NCBI GenBank assembly: GCA_039714435.1
Contig: JBDLJJ010000006.1
Coordinates: forward strand, 1 to 49,147
Reading direction: 5' to 3'
DNA length: 49,147 nucleotides
Source: JAZDDE01 sp039714435
GTDB lineage: Bacteria; Gemmatimonadota; Gemmatimonadetes; Palauibacterales; Palauibacteraceae
The notes below the pieces were generated by a model, which was not told the origin of the DNA, ran no database searches, and saw only the letters and a program-made list of their open reading frames with translations. Below are positions 41,276-49,147 of the stretch, piece by piece (positions within the stretch are counted from its first letter, which is position 1; the number at the start of each line of letters is the position of its first letter). The position numbers and the translations under genes are program-made.

Positions 41276-41554
41276 ATGATCAGTGAAGTAACCACGAAGT
41301 TGGAGCCGGCGGCCGTTCTGGACAGGGCAAGGCAGTTCTTCCTGGGGGCGGGGTCCATCCACGCGGCCTCGTTGTCCGAGGAAAGCGAATCGCACCTCAC
41401 GTTTACGACTTTCCGCGATCGTCTGGCCATAGCCGCGTACCCGGATCCCGGCGGCCATGGGACGCGCGTGCGTGTCTCGACACTTAGACCGAACCAGGCG
41501 GTGGGGAAGCTGCTGGCCTTCGTGAGCTCCAACGGGACAGGGTCAGATCAATAA
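41276..41554 (+). CDS. Small hypothetical protein upstream of moaD
   Basis: From ATG 41276 the product is 92 residues: an N-terminal helix (EPAAVLDRARQFFLGAG) then beta-strand-like text (SHLTFTTFRDRLAIAAYP, GTRVRVSTLRPNQAVGKLLAFV), a small alpha-plus-beta protein without signal peptide or membrane segment. I do not recognise the family. The frame is open from 41147, but that part has no supporting site, while GCAGCGGAA lies ahead of 41276. It precedes moaD by 31 bases and may share its transcript; its role in molybdopterin synthesis is unproven. Confidence 0.65.
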   Translation: MISEVTTKLEPAAVLDRARQFFLGAGSIHAASLSEESESHLTFTTFRDRLAIAAYPDPGGHGTRVRVSTLRPNQAVGKLLAFVSSNGTGSDQ

Positions 41555-41585
41555 CCGGCCAGGTGTAGCCGCGGCGACGGTCGAG

Positions 41586-41822
41586 GTGCGGGTGCTTCTG
41601 TTCGGTGTGTACCGCGAGTTCGCCGGCCAGGCCGAACTGGGCCTCGAACTGCCAGCTGGGAGTACGCTGGCGCATCTGGTCTCCGAGCTCAGGAGTCGTT
41701 CCGGGTTTGATAGGCTTCCGGACCGGCCGGCGGTCGCCAGAAATCTGACCTATGCCAGCCTGGACGAGCTTGTCGAAGCCGGGGACGAAGTGGCGCTGAT
41801 CCCGCCCGTGGCCGGAGGCTAG
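41586..41822 (+). CDS. moaD: Molybdopterin synthase small subunit MoaD
   Basis: The 78-residue ubiquitin-fold protein has VLLFGVYREFAGQAELGL at the start, DEVALIPPVAGG at the end and the C-terminal Gly-Gly that is adenylated and thiocarboxylated. It hands sulfur to the precursor of molybdopterin together with MoaE. The start is GTG 41586. The moaE GTG follows seven bases after the stop. This small carrier is the only clear ubiquitin-like protein in the window. Confidence 0.92.
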   Translation: MRVLLFGVYREFAGQAELGLELPAGSTLAHLVSELRSRSGFDRLPDRPAVARNLTYASLDELVEAGDEVALIPPVAGG

Positions 41823-41829
41823 AGGCCAG

Positions 41830-42279
41830 GTGCGAGAGCCTACGATCGTGGCCGAGATCACCGCTGAACCTTTGAATGGCGGGGAGCTGAGCGCGCGGCT
41901 GCGCAGCACCGAGGATGGAGCCGTCGTAGTGTTCGAAGGACGGGTGCGCGATTCCAACCAGGGACGGCCAGTAGTGCGGCTGCGCTACGAAGCGTACGCT
42001 GAAATGGCGGAGCGTGTGCTGACGGAAATTGCTTCGGAAGCGGGATCCCTGTACGAGGTAGGAGCTGTGGGTGCAGCCCATAGGACGGGCGCTCTGGAGC
42101 TGGGTGAGGCCAGCGTAGTCGTAGTAGCGGCTGCGGCCCACCGGGCGGCGGCCTACGATGCGTCGCGGTACGTAATCGAGGCTATCAAGCAGCGCCTCCC
42201 GATGTGGAAAGAGGAGCAGTACGCCGACGGCTCCACGGCCTGGCTCGGCGAACGGCCGGTAGAAGGAGAGGCACGGTGA
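41830..42279 (+). CDS. moaE: Molybdopterin synthase catalytic subunit MoaE
   Basis: The 149-residue protein shows AVVVFEGRVRDSNQGRPVVRLRYEAY, VGAAHRTGALELGEASVVV and the catalytic-lysine region LPMWKEEQYADGSTAW, all MoaE features. It forms the heterotetramer with MoaD that converts cyclic pyranopterin phosphate to molybdopterin. GTG start. Its stop overlaps the moaA GTG start (GTGA). The absence of moaC here means cPMP-forming genes are split. Confidence 0.94.
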   Translation: MREPTIVAEITAEPLNGGELSARLRSTEDGAVVVFEGRVRDSNQGRPVVRLRYEAYAEMAERVLTEIASEAGSLYEVGAVGAAHRTGALELGEASVVVVAAAAHRAAAYDASRYVIEAIKQRLPMWKEEQYADGSTAWLGERPVEGEAR

Positions 42280-43256
42280 GGGATCAGTTCGGGCGCTCCA
42301 TCGAATATCTGCGCATCTCGGTTACCGACAAGTGTAACCTGCGCTGTTCCTACTGCATGCCGGTGGAAGGCCTGGACTGGATACCGAAGGTGGAGCTGCT
42401 TACCTACGAGGAGATCACTGACATCGTTGGCCAGATGGCGCGAATGGGTCTTCGCCGCGTCAGGCTTACGGGCGGAGAGCCGCTGGTCAGGCGAGATCTT
42501 CCTGATCTGGTAGGCATGCTGGCCGCCGTTCCGGGAATCGAGGACATCTCGCTCTCCACTAACGCTGTGCTGCTATCCGCACAGGCCAGGGAGCTGAAAC
42601 AGGCCGGGGTCCAGCGCGTGAACATCAGCCTGGATACGCTGCGGCGCGAGCGCTTCGAACAGGTGGCGCGGCGTCCGGCCCGCTTCTTCGATGACACTAT
42701 TCGAGGTATCGAGGCGGCTGAGGCGGTCGGGATGGAGCCTATCAAGCTCAACGTAGTGTTGCTGCGCGGCATCAACGATGACGAAGTGCCCGACATGGTC
42801 GAGCTCATTCGCGAACGGCCCTGGCATATCAGGCTCATCGAGCTCATGCCCGTGGCCGGCAATCTGCATCTGACAGGCAACTTCATGGGGGCGGACGAAA
42901 TCCTGGACCGCCTCAGGCGCCACCAGGATCTCGAGCCCGTGGCCGGCCCGCTGGGCAACGGTCCAGCGTCGTATTTTCGCTGTACCGGTTCGCGCGGTTC
43001 GCTGGGTGTAATCACGCCCCTGTCTCAGCATTATTGTGACAGCTGCAATCGAATGCGGCTGACGGCGGACGGCAGACTGCGCACATGCCTGTTCGGTGCG
43101 CACGAGGTGGATCTCAAGCAGCCGCTGCGCACATCGGGCCAGATCACGGCGGCCGTACAAGAAGCTTTGGCCGGGAAACCGGCCAAACATGACCTCGAGA
43201 CGGGTTCTACGTCGGGAAGCGGTGGTCTCGTCGCTCTGAGCCAAGTAGGCGGATAA
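42276..43256 (+). CDS. moaA: GTP 3',8-cyclase MoaA
   Basis: The 326-residue radical SAM enzyme has the N-terminal cluster CNLRCSYC (SAM cleavage), the GGEPLVRRDL segment, and the C-terminal second [4Fe-4S] triad CDSCNR...LRTCLF that binds GTP. It ends VGG, retaining the Gly-Gly tail that the reaction needs. It makes 3',8-cyclo-GTP, the first molybdopterin step. The start is GTG 42276, with AAGGAGAG upstream; the open frame before it is inside moaE. Confidence 0.96.
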   Translation: MRDQFGRSIEYLRISVTDKCNLRCSYCMPVEGLDWIPKVELLTYEEITDIVGQMARMGLRRVRLTGGEPLVRRDLPDLVGMLAAVPGIEDISLSTNAVLLSAQARELKQAGVQRVNISLDTLRRERFEQVARRPARFFDDTIRGIEAAEAVGMEPIKLNVVLLRGINDDEVPDMVELIRERPWHIRLIELMPVAGNLHLTGNFMGADEILDRLRRHQDLEPVAGPLGNGPASYFRCTGSRGSLGVITPLSQHYCDSCNRMRLTADGRLRTCLFGAHEVDLKQPLRTSGQITAAVQEALAGKPAKHDLETGSTSGSGGLVALSQVGG

Positions 43257-43287
43257 TGAGCCGATTCGGCGGACATATGGGGGGGAG

Positions 43288-43527
43288 ATGACGTACGAGG
43301 CGAGACAGCGGTTCCAGGAGAAGCGGGAACAAGCGGAAGCTCTGCGGGAGCAACTGGCGCGCGGCGATGAAGACCGGCCGCTCACTTGCGCCCAGGGCCT
43401 GGACCTTCTGGGCCTAATCGATTTCGTGCTGCAGACGGCCAGTCCGGAGCGCTGGGACCAGGCTCTGGAGGTAGTGGCCGAAGAGGCCGCGCGGAGAGCC
43501 GATGCTCTCGCCTCCCGGCGGCAATAA
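43288..43527 (+). CDS. Small helical hypothetical protein between moaA and mdh
   Basis: The 79-residue product is charged and helical (MTYEARQRFQEKREQAEALREQ, then LGLIDFVLQTASPERWDQALEVVAEEAARR), probably a two-helix soluble protein. A polypurine GGGGGGAG lies directly before the ATG. It overlaps nothing and ends 25 bases before the mdh start. I do not recognise a family. Its high Arg/Glu and lack of Cys or signals give no hint of function. Confidence 0.55.
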   Translation: MTYEARQRFQEKREQAEALREQLARGDEDRPLTCAQGLDLLGLIDFVLQTASPERWDQALEVVAEEAARRADALASRRQ

Positions 43528-43552
43528 GCGAACTCAAACAAGCAGGCTGATA

Positions 43553-44476
43553 GTGGAAAAGATCACGGTGGTCGGAGCGGGGCACGTGGGTGCTACGACC
43601 GCTCAGCGAATAGCGGAGCGAGAGTTGGCCAGACAGGTACTCCTGGTGGACATCCTGGAGGGTGTACCCCAGGGGAAGGCTCTGGACCAGTGGGAATCTG
43701 CCCCGGTGGAGGGCTTCGATACCCGGTTGATCGGGGCCCAGACGTATGAGGAAACGGCGGGGTCGGGCATCTATGTCGTGACTGCCGGCCTGGCCAGGAA
43801 GCCCGGGATGAGCCGCGACGATCTGGTTCAGAAGAACGCCGCGATCGTGGGTAGCATCGCGGGCGAGATTCAGAAGTACAGCCCCGAGTCGATCATCATC
43901 ATGGTGACGAACCCGCTCGACGTAATGGCTCATGTGGCCATGCAGGTCACGGGTTTTCCGCGGCAGCGGATTATCGGGATGGCCGGCGTTCTGGACACGG
44001 CTCGCTTTCGCAGCTTCATCGCCCTGGAACTCGACGTCAGTGTGGAGGACGTGCAGGCGCTCGTTCTGGGAGGCCACGGCGACAGCATGGTCCCGGTCGT
44101 CAGCAGCGTCACCGTGGGCGGGATGGCGCTCACCGAGCTGCTCCCGGCGGAGCGCATCGAGGAGCTGGTGCAGCGCACCCGAAAGGGCGGGGGAGAGATC
44201 GTCGGCCTGCTCAAGACGGGTAGCGCATACTACGCGCCGTCGGCCGCCGCCGCGCAGATGTGCGAGTCCATCGCGCGGGACAAGCGGCGAATTCTGCCGT
44301 GCGCCGCGTGGTTGGAGGGCGAGTACGGGGAGCACGGATTGTTTCTCGGCGTCCCCTGCAAGCTCGGGCGCGGCGGACTCGAAAAAATCTACGAGATTCC
44401 GCTCACGGATTCCGAGGCGGAAGCGCTCGCGGCGTCGGCCGACGCCGTGCGAGAGACGATGGCTGTCCTCGCCTGA
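43553..44476 (+). CDS. mdh: Malate dehydrogenase (LDH-like)
   Basis: The 307-residue protein has the NAD motif ITVVGAGHVGATTA, the mobile-loop phrase ARKPGMSRDDL whose Arg selects malate rather than lactate, VTNPLDVM, GMAGVLDTARFR and the catalytic His in LGGHGDSMVPV. It interconverts malate and oxaloacetate in the TCA cycle. The GTG at 43553 begins the conserved sequence; the frame upstream to 43502 overlaps the small gene and has no homology. Cysteines near 245 and 262 are unremarkable. Confidence 0.95.
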   Translation: MEKITVVGAGHVGATTAQRIAERELARQVLLVDILEGVPQGKALDQWESAPVEGFDTRLIGAQTYEETAGSGIYVVTAGLARKPGMSRDDLVQKNAAIVGSIAGEIQKYSPESIIIMVTNPLDVMAHVAMQVTGFPRQRIIGMAGVLDTARFRSFIALELDVSVEDVQALVLGGHGDSMVPVVSSVTVGGMALTELLPAERIEELVQRTRKGGGEIVGLLKTGSAYYAPSAAAAQMCESIARDKRRILPCAAWLEGEYGEHGLFLGVPCKLGRGGLEKIYEIPLTDSEAEALAASADAVRETMAVLA

Positions 44477-44573
44477 GGTTTCTCCCATGTGACCGTTCCC
44501 TCCCTGATCTCGTCTAGAGGCAGATCAACATGAGACGGTTGGCTGCGGGGGCCGGCCAAACTGGGAGGGATCC

Positions 44574-45644
44574 ATGCAAAGGGAACTAAGGAACAGTCTT
44601 CTCGGACTGCTTCTCGTGGGCGGCCTGGCCGCCTGTAGCGAGAATCCGGTAGATCCGACCGCAGGTACGCCGGGCACGAATACGGGCGCCGTGGCCGAGC
44701 CTTCAATCGTGGCGCCGTTTGAAGTTCAGGTGGCGGCGGACGAAACGACCGCTGAGGTCGTGACAGAGGACGTCGCTCTGTCGTTGAGCAGCCCGACACA
44801 GGCCGCGCCATCCGAGGGCGCTGGGACTCCGTTTGCCGAGGCGCGGCTGAAGTTCGCCGCCGCCCGGGCGGCGTACAGGCTGGGAGATGAGGAAGCCGCC
44901 CGGGCGCTGGCCCTGGAGGCCCGGCTCATACTTGCGGCGGCCCTTATCGATCATCGCGGTGAAGAGGGTCTCGACGCTCTGTTCGCACGGGTCGAGCATC
45001 TCATCGATCGCATCCAGGAAGCGGACGACGAATTCGCACAGCTGGACAGACTCGAAGACAAGCTGGAAGAACTGGTCGAACAGGCGCGTGCGCTGCAGGC
45101 GGAAGGTGATCTCGTCGGCGCCGCCGAGCGGCTGCTGCTCGGGCTGCAGATCACGGACGTGGTTCGGCACCGCCACCGAGATTTCCGGCTGGAGCCAGCT
45201 ACTGTGGCGCGGTTTTCCATAGCTCGGGCCGTGGAAGCGCTTGAACTGGCCCGCGGCCTTATCGGCGACGCTCCGACGTTCAAACAGGAGCGAGTGCTGT
45301 TCCACGTCGAAGAGCTGATCCGGCGGGCTGTGTTCGCCGCTGAGCACGAGGCGTATCGGCGAGCGGTCGTGCTGGCCCGCCGCGCTGAATCCAGGGCTCT
45401 TCTCGCGGTGCTCGAGTGCGAGCGTCCCAGTGAGGAAGACGTTCGGATCCTTCTGGATCTGGCGGACTCGCAGATCGCTGAGGCGGAGGCCGCCATCGGT
45501 GAAGACCCGACTCCCGCCCAACAGGCGATTCTAACCCGGGCCAGGCGTCTGAAGGCGGTGGGCCAGGAGCTGATCGCGAACGGTGTGTGGCGGGGGGTGG
45601 CGCTGTTCTGGCACTCGGCCGTAACCGCCGGAGTGCTGTTCTAG
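44574..45644 (+). CDS. Helical lipoprotein of unknown function
   Basis: The 356-residue product has a lipoprotein signal (LLLVGGLAAC, Cys21) and a Thr/Ala-rich linker, then a mostly alpha-helical body with heptad-like Ala/Leu/Glu/Arg patterns (LGDEEAARALALEARLILAA, RLEDKLEELVEQARALQ, AVVLARRAESRALLAVL), in which repeating helix pairs resemble tetratricopeptide or HEAT-type units without a clear match. GGGAGG lies before the ATG. I do not recognise a family. It may be an outer-membrane-anchored scaffold. A hairpin follows its stop. Confidence 0.75.
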   Translation: MQRELRNSLLGLLLVGGLAACSENPVDPTAGTPGTNTGAVAEPSIVAPFEVQVAADETTAEVVTEDVALSLSSPTQAAPSEGAGTPFAEARLKFAAARAAYRLGDEEAARALALEARLILAAALIDHRGEEGLDALFARVEHLIDRIQEADDEFAQLDRLEDKLEELVEQARALQAEGDLVGAAERLLLGLQITDVVRHRHRDFRLEPATVARFSIARAVEALELARGLIGDAPTFKQERVLFHVEELIRRAVFAAEHEAYRRAVVLARRAESRALLAVLECERPSEEDVRILLDLADSQIAEAEAAIGEDPTPAQQAILTRARRLKAVGQELIANGVWRGVALFWHSAVTAGVLF

Positions 45645-45658
45645 GAGCCGACGTAGGC

Positions 45659-45687
45659 GGGGTAGGGCCACTGGCTCTGCCCCGTTT
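45659..45687 (+). terminator. Possible weak terminator after the lipoprotein gene
   Basis: GGGGTAGGGC (45659-45668) can pair with GCTCTGCCCC (45674-45683) over ten positions with two G-T pairs and a five-base loop. Only GTTT follows, so it is a weak or factor-assisted terminator, or merely a structure in the short convergent gap. Confidence 0.35.
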
Positions 45688-45723
45688 CCGCTGCGCGGGC
45701 CTCACGTCACAGGCGAGGGTCCG

Positions 45724-47064
45724 CTACGTGATCGGCAACTCCGCGTCCAGGAGCGAGCGGGCAACGGTTACGGAGGGATTGTCCAGCAGGTCCAATGTCT
45801 GCGGCTCGTCCAGCGGAGTCCACTCTGAGTCCCACTGCACCAGCACCACCGGCCGCATCAGATTGCCCGGGTTGGTCGCAGTCACACGGGCGATTTCTCC
45901 CGTGCTGAGTTGGACGAAGCTGTCCAGTGGAAACGAGGAGATCTCGTTCACCAGAGCCGTCACGACTCGGGCCGAAAAATACTCGTCCTGCATTCCAGCA
46001 ACCTGTTCCAACGCGTCAAACGCAGTATAGGGAGACCGGTAGGTGCGCGGATGGGAGAGCGCTTCGAAGACGTCGGCGATCCCGATGATCTCGGCCACGG
46101 GATCGATAGCGGACAGTGGAAGGCCGCGGGGATATCCCTGGCCGCGGGCACGCTCGTGTTCCTGGAGAATGGCGACCTGTAACCACTCGTACTTTGGTCC
46201 GGCCTCGGCTACGGCGGCCGCACCCAGTGCCGGATGCTGGTGCAGTTGCTCCATCTCCGCCTCTGAATAATGGCCCGCCTTACTGAGTAACTCTCGGGGT
46301 AGCTTGGCCATTCCAACATCATGCGCCAGACTGGCATGCATGATCTGCGCGGTGCTCGCCGGTCCGAGCGCCAGGCCGATCGAGATCTTCCCGGCGATGA
46401 TGGCCACGTTGACGCTATGGGATTCCAAATCGTAAGGCTGGTGCGGCTCCAGTGCCTTCACCACGAGCGTATTATCGTGCAGAAGCTTGGTGTATAGCCT
46501 CTCCGCTATGGGTAGGCCCGCATCGAGGGGAAGCTCCTTGCCCCCGCGGCAGGCCGACAGCAGAGCTGCCACATAGTCCTTGGCCTCTTCGTAGATTCGG
46601 TCGGGCTCGAAGCGGGCCGGCCTGCGGGCGCGCACGGAACCGGCCGCCTGATCGCCGGCACGTGAACCACCGGGCCGGCTCCCGGCCAGGAGCTGCAGGC
46701 ACAGGGCTTCCATGGCTGCGGGTGAGACCGGCGACGCTACATAGTACTGAAGCGAATCGCCCTGGCCGGAGGGCGCGCTGGCACCGGCCGGCAGCACCAC
46801 GAGGAGCCGAGCGGAGGCTCTGGCGGCTCCGGAACCTGCCAGGTCAGCGGCAAAAGACTCGGCGCCGGTCTGGGCTCCGCCCTGATCAAACACCCAGAGC
46901 GCGGCGCCCGGATCGTCCGCCGCCAGGGCCGACCGGGCGTCCTCGAACAGGGCAAGCTCAGGGTCGATATTCGACAACACCGCCACCACGGCGGGATCTC
47001 GCCCCTCTGCCGCTCCCAAAACCGCGGCTATTCTCACTTGTGTGTCTGTCGCTGCCTTGTCCAT
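45724..47064 (-). CDS. HD-GYP-like phosphodiesterase domain protein, degenerate motif
   Basis: The 446-residue protein has an N-terminal part (1-125) with a receiver-like outline (VVAVLSNIDPELALFEDAR, ALWVFDQGG, ARLLVVLPAG, YYVASPVSPAAM) but no clear phospho-acceptor set, a linker, then an HD-GYP domain: H216, H248-D249, QHPALG, ILQEHERARGQGYP (E302-H303 replaces the usual HH; RG replaces DG), D331. HD-GYP enzymes hydrolyse cyclic di-GMP. The first His of HHE and the Asp of DG are lost, so activity may be altered. Start 47064 is favoured by GAGGT upstream; the frame is open to 47175. Confidence 0.8.
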   Translation of the reverse strand: MDKAATDTQVRIAAVLGAAEGRDPAVVAVLSNIDPELALFEDARSALAADDPGAALWVFDQGGAQTGAESFAADLAGSGAARASARLLVVLPAGASAPSGQGDSLQYYVASPVSPAAMEALCLQLLAGSRPGGSRAGDQAAGSVRARRPARFEPDRIYEEAKDYVAALLSACRGGKELPLDAGLPIAERLYTKLLHDNTLVVKALEPHQPYDLESHSVNVAIIAGKISIGLALGPASTAQIMHASLAHDVGMAKLPRELLSKAGHYSEAEMEQLHQHPALGAAAVAEAGPKYEWLQVAILQEHERARGQGYPRGLPLSAIDPVAEIIGIADVFEALSHPRTYRSPYTAFDALEQVAGMQDEYFSARVVTALVNEISSFPLDSFVQLSTGEIARVTATNPGNLMRPVVLVQWDSEWTPLDEPQTLDLLDNPSVTVARSLLDAELPIT

Positions 47065-47159
47065 TCGTACCTCGGCATGCCTCCGAAAAAGCGTTTTCGC
47101 CCGGAACCCTGCAAGATGTAGACTCGCCACGCGTGCGTCGAGTCCGCAGTTTGCCTCGC

Positions 47160-47576
47160 ATGACTGGCATGACAAGAGCGGCGATGGTTCTCGGAGCGTT
47201 CGCGATGCTGACGGGTGTCGGTGCCGGGGCTTTCGGAGCCCACGCCCTGCGAGACGTCCTCGAGCCGGAATTCACGGCGGTGTACGACACCGGGGTGCGC
47301 TACCAACTGATTCACGGCCTGGCGCTTCTCTTCGTTTCGCTCGCCGCTGAGCGCCGTCCGGGACGCGTGTGGATTACCGTTACGTGGCTGTTCGGGCTTG
47401 GAATACTGCTGTTCTCCGGTAGTCTCTATGCCTTGAGCCTGACCGGCCTGCGTTCCCTGGGCGCCGTGACCCCCCTGGGCGGAGTGTGCTTCCTGGCTGG
47501 CTGGACTCTTGTGCTGCGCAGCGCTTGGAAAGGGCGGATTCCAGCCGCGAGCTCGCAGCCCGGCCAAAGCGGTTAG
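47160..47576 (+). CDS. DUF423-family small membrane protein
   Basis: From ATG 47160 (or 47169) the product is about 138 residues with four hydrophobic helices: MVLGAFAMLTGVGAGAFGAHAL, LIHGLALLFVSLAA, WLFGLGILLFSGSLYALSL and LGGVCFLAGWTLVL. The GAGAFGAHALRDVL...YDTGVRYQLIHGLA text marks the DUF423 (YgdD) family, inner-membrane proteins of unknown role. The frame is open far upstream over the HD-GYP gene on the other strand; that part is discarded. Its stop overlaps the dcd stop by four bases in convergent orientation. Confidence 0.85.
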   Translation: MTGMTRAAMVLGAFAMLTGVGAGAFGAHALRDVLEPEFTAVYDTGVRYQLIHGLALLFVSLAAERRPGRVWITVTWLFGLGILLFSGSLYALSLTGLRSLGAVTPLGGVCFLAGWTLVLRSAWKGRIPAASSQPGQSG

Positions 47577-48124
47577 AGCCGGGGGGGTGTGACCCCTGTC
47601 TGTCCCTGATATTTGCCTTTGCGATCGGCGTAGCTGGTTTCGCACGCCTCATCGGACTCGAAGAAAATGACCTGGGCGATTCCTTCGTTGGCGTAAACCT
47701 TGGCAGGAAGCGGCGTTGTGTTGCTGATTTCCAGAGTTACAAAACCCTCCCATTCGGGTTCAAACGGCGTGACGTTGGTAATAATCCCACAGCGCGCATA
47801 GGTGGATTTTCCGACGCACAGCGTCAGCACGTTACGGGGGATACGAAAGTACTCCACCGAGCGCGCCAGCCCGAAGGAATTGGGAGGAATGATGCAGCAC
47901 TCCCCCGTGTACTCGACAAACGAACGCTCGTCAAAAGCCTTCGGATCTACGACCGGGGATAGCGCGTTATGGAAAATTCTGAACTCGTCCGCCACGCGCA
48001 TGTCATAGCCGTAGCTGCTGACCCCGTACGAAATACAGTCACCGCTAACCTGTCCTTCCGCGAAAGGCTCGATCATGCCCTGCTGGGCCATTTTGCGAAT
48101 CCAGCGGTCGTTCTTGATGCTCAT
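47573..48124 (-). CDS. dcd: dCTP deaminase
   Basis: The 183-residue enzyme begins MSIKNDRWIRKMA, contains SYGVSSYGYDMRV, CVGKSTYARCG (phosphate-binding motif) and PEWEGFVTLEISN, whose Glu is the catalytic residue, and ends with the nucleotide-covering tail KYQGQTGVTPPRL. It turns dCTP into dUTP, feeding thymidylate synthesis; dUTP is then cleared by a dUTPase. Start 48124 follows AAGGGGAC and overlaps the stop of the hydrolase gene upstream by four bases (ATGA). A family-4 uracil-DNA glycosylase elsewhere in the window acts on uracil misincorporated from this pool. Confidence 0.95.
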   Translation of the reverse strand: MSIKNDRWIRKMAQQGMIEPFAEGQVSGDCISYGVSSYGYDMRVADEFRIFHNALSPVVDPKAFDERSFVEYTGECCIIPPNSFGLARSVEYFRIPRNVLTLCVGKSTYARCGIITNVTPFEPEWEGFVTLEISNTTPLPAKVYANEGIAQVIFFESDEACETSYADRKGKYQGQTGVTPPRL

Positions 48125-49059
48125 ACGTCCCCTTGCCTTGTGTAGTCCTGCAGCCTGTCGATTTCCCGCCTTACCTCGAACGGAGCATCCAGGGGCAGAC
48201 CGTGGCCGGCGCCCGGCACGAATCGAAGCGGCGCCCCAAGCCGCGCTGATAGCCGCCGGGTCTCCGCCGCCGTGATGCGCCGATCCTGACCGCCGGCCAG
48301 CACTCGCACCGGAATCGGGATCTCGCTCATCCAGTCCATCAGATCGCTCGGCCTCCAATCGCCCAGCACATCCAGTAAAGCCTCGACTCGCTCGCGCCTG
48401 GCGTAAGCAGCCGAAAAATCGTCCACCAGGCGGCGGCTCGGAATCCGGCCATTCCCCAGAACGCGCTTCTCGAGCACATACCGGGTCAGGGGGCGGCGAA
48501 GCAACTGTGCCAGCGGCACGACAATCGGACGCGCTACTCCCGCCGTCAAGACAGGCAGCAGGCTGGGCCGGGGAGTCCAGGGTGTAACCGGGCTGAGCAG
48601 GAGCAGCCCGCTGGGGCGATACCGTGTAGCGCCTTCCGCTCCGGCCAGCGCCAGGGCTAGCGCAGCCCCATATGAATGCCCGACGATCAAGGGGCGCTCG
48701 AGCCCGAGCATACGAATCATGGCCACCAGACGGCTGAGTTCGGCGCGCATGCTGTAGTCTTGTCCGGGTGGTGCGCGGGAGACTCCGCGTCCCGGCAGAT
48801 CGGGCGCCACGATTCTGTAGCGGCCAGAAAGAAGCGAAATCACCGGCTCCCAGATGGCGCGGCTGGCCGTCAACCCGTGCAAAAGGAGGAGCGCTGGGCC
48901 CCTTCCGCTGACCAGCGTGCTGAACACGCCAGCTCCCGTGTCCAGTGAGAGAAGGCCTTCGTTTTCAGACCGTATCGCGCTGGCTGATTTCGGCTCTCGC
49001 TCCACTGGCGGCGCCTCGTCCGAAGCCGCCGATTCCTGGTCACGCAATAGTGCTCGCAA
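48121..49059 (-). CDS. Alpha/beta hydrolase
   Basis: The 312-residue protein shows LLLLHGLTASRAIWEPV (oxyanion segment), APDLPGRGVS, the nucleophile elbow GHSYGAALAL, the acid Asp in LAGGQDRRIT and the catalytic His in GAGHGLPLDAP, a complete triad. It has no signal peptide, so is cytosolic; substrates of such enzymes range from esters to epoxides and cannot be told here. A polar N-terminal segment of about 45 residues precedes the fold, and the TTG at 49059 is uncertain; starting later would remove only this segment. It is co-translated with dcd. The last 88 bases of the window hold nothing I recognise. Confidence 0.82.
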   Translation of the reverse strand: MRALLRDQESAASDEAPPVEREPKSASAIRSENEGLLSLDTGAGVFSTLVSGRGPALLLLHGLTASRAIWEPVISLLSGRYRIVAPDLPGRGVSRAPPGQDYSMRAELSRLVAMIRMLGLERPLIVGHSYGAALALALAGAEGATRYRPSGLLLLSPVTPWTPRPSLLPVLTAGVARPIVVPLAQLLRRPLTRYVLEKRVLGNGRIPSRRLVDDFSAAYARRERVEALLDVLGDWRPSDLMDWMSEIPIPVRVLAGGQDRRITAAETRRLSARLGAPLRFVPGAGHGLPLDAPFEVRREIDRLQDYTRQGDV

Positions 49060-49147
49060 GTCCCTATCTATTAGGGTTTCTGGCCGCTTGACGCCCCATC
49101 CCGAAGCAGGCTATGTTCGGCGCCTCAAGTGAACAAATTCACAAGAC

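Noticed and set aside
46452..47159. Long upstream extension of the DUF423 protein
   Set aside because: Arg/Pro-rich text opposite the HD-GYP gene, without homology; the membrane helices begin after 47160.
1..49147. Defence island, prophage, CRISPR array or transposon
   Set aside because: No repeats with spacers, integrase, transposase, restriction or phage structural genes are seen; gene content and direction are those of ordinary chromosome.

Overview
The window reads as a chromosomal stretch of a GC-rich, double-membraned bacterium, most likely a member of Gemmatimonadota or a close relative in the FCB group. The evidence is a diderm envelope (outer-membrane barrels, lipoproteins, a TonB-plug protein), the long run yicC-gmk-rpoZ-coaBC-udg-dnaB-radA-ispD followed by aroE-comF-gap-pgk-tpiA-secG, frequent GTG/TTG starts, and promoter-like sites resembling the Bacteroidetes -33/-7 pattern. 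The assignment is inference: there is no rRNA or tRNA gene here to test it, and I see no phage, transposon, integron, CRISPR or toxin-antitoxin cassette.

Layout. 1-5.6 kb: the 5' part of an Rrf2 regulator divergent from a radical SAM enzyme, an M20 peptidase, an outer-membrane barrel, and a two-gene phosphatase unit. 5.7-9.5 kb: cspA with a leader hairpin and a strong terminator, a second barrel protein, and a large unusual protein that joins a JAMM metalloprotease domain to a TolA-like helical rod and one membrane helix. 9.5-22 kb: two PlsC-type acyltransferases, ETF-ubiquinone oxidoreductase, aconitase, a cyclophilin lipoprotein, ornithine aminotransferase, isocitrate dehydrogenase, leucyl aminopeptidase and a TonB-plug/barrel protein, i.e. 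central carbon and amino-acid turnover plus envelope functions.

23-36.8 kb is a dense, co-directional housekeeping block. Most junctions are 4-base start/stop overlaps: yicC, gmk, rpoZ, coaBC, family-4 uracil-DNA glycosylase, dnaB, radA, ispD, a Sua5/YrdC-like protein, a low-molecular-weight phosphatase, aroE, comF, then gap-pgk-tpiA and secG. It couples RNA/nucleotide supply, replication and repair, isoprenoid, coenzyme A and shikimate synthesis, and lower glycolysis. 36.7-49 kb holds rnhA and carA (divergent), sppA-hup, an aspartate-type aminotransferase, the molybdopterin genes moaD-moaE-moaA, malate dehydrogenase, a helical lipoprotein, an HD-GYP-like protein, a DUF423 membrane protein, dcd and an alpha/beta hydrolase.

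Most interesting points: the JAMM-rod-membrane fusion protein; a shared promoter form TTG-N20/21-TAGCTT before gap, secG and sppA; residue losses at active or cluster sites in ETF-QO (third clustered Cys to Thr), RNase HI (catalytic Glu to Ala) and CoaBC (flap Cys to Glu); an in-frame octapeptide repeat in the uracil-DNA glycosylase; and a 16-base triple repeat that places a different stop codon in each reading frame at the end of the ETF-QO gene.
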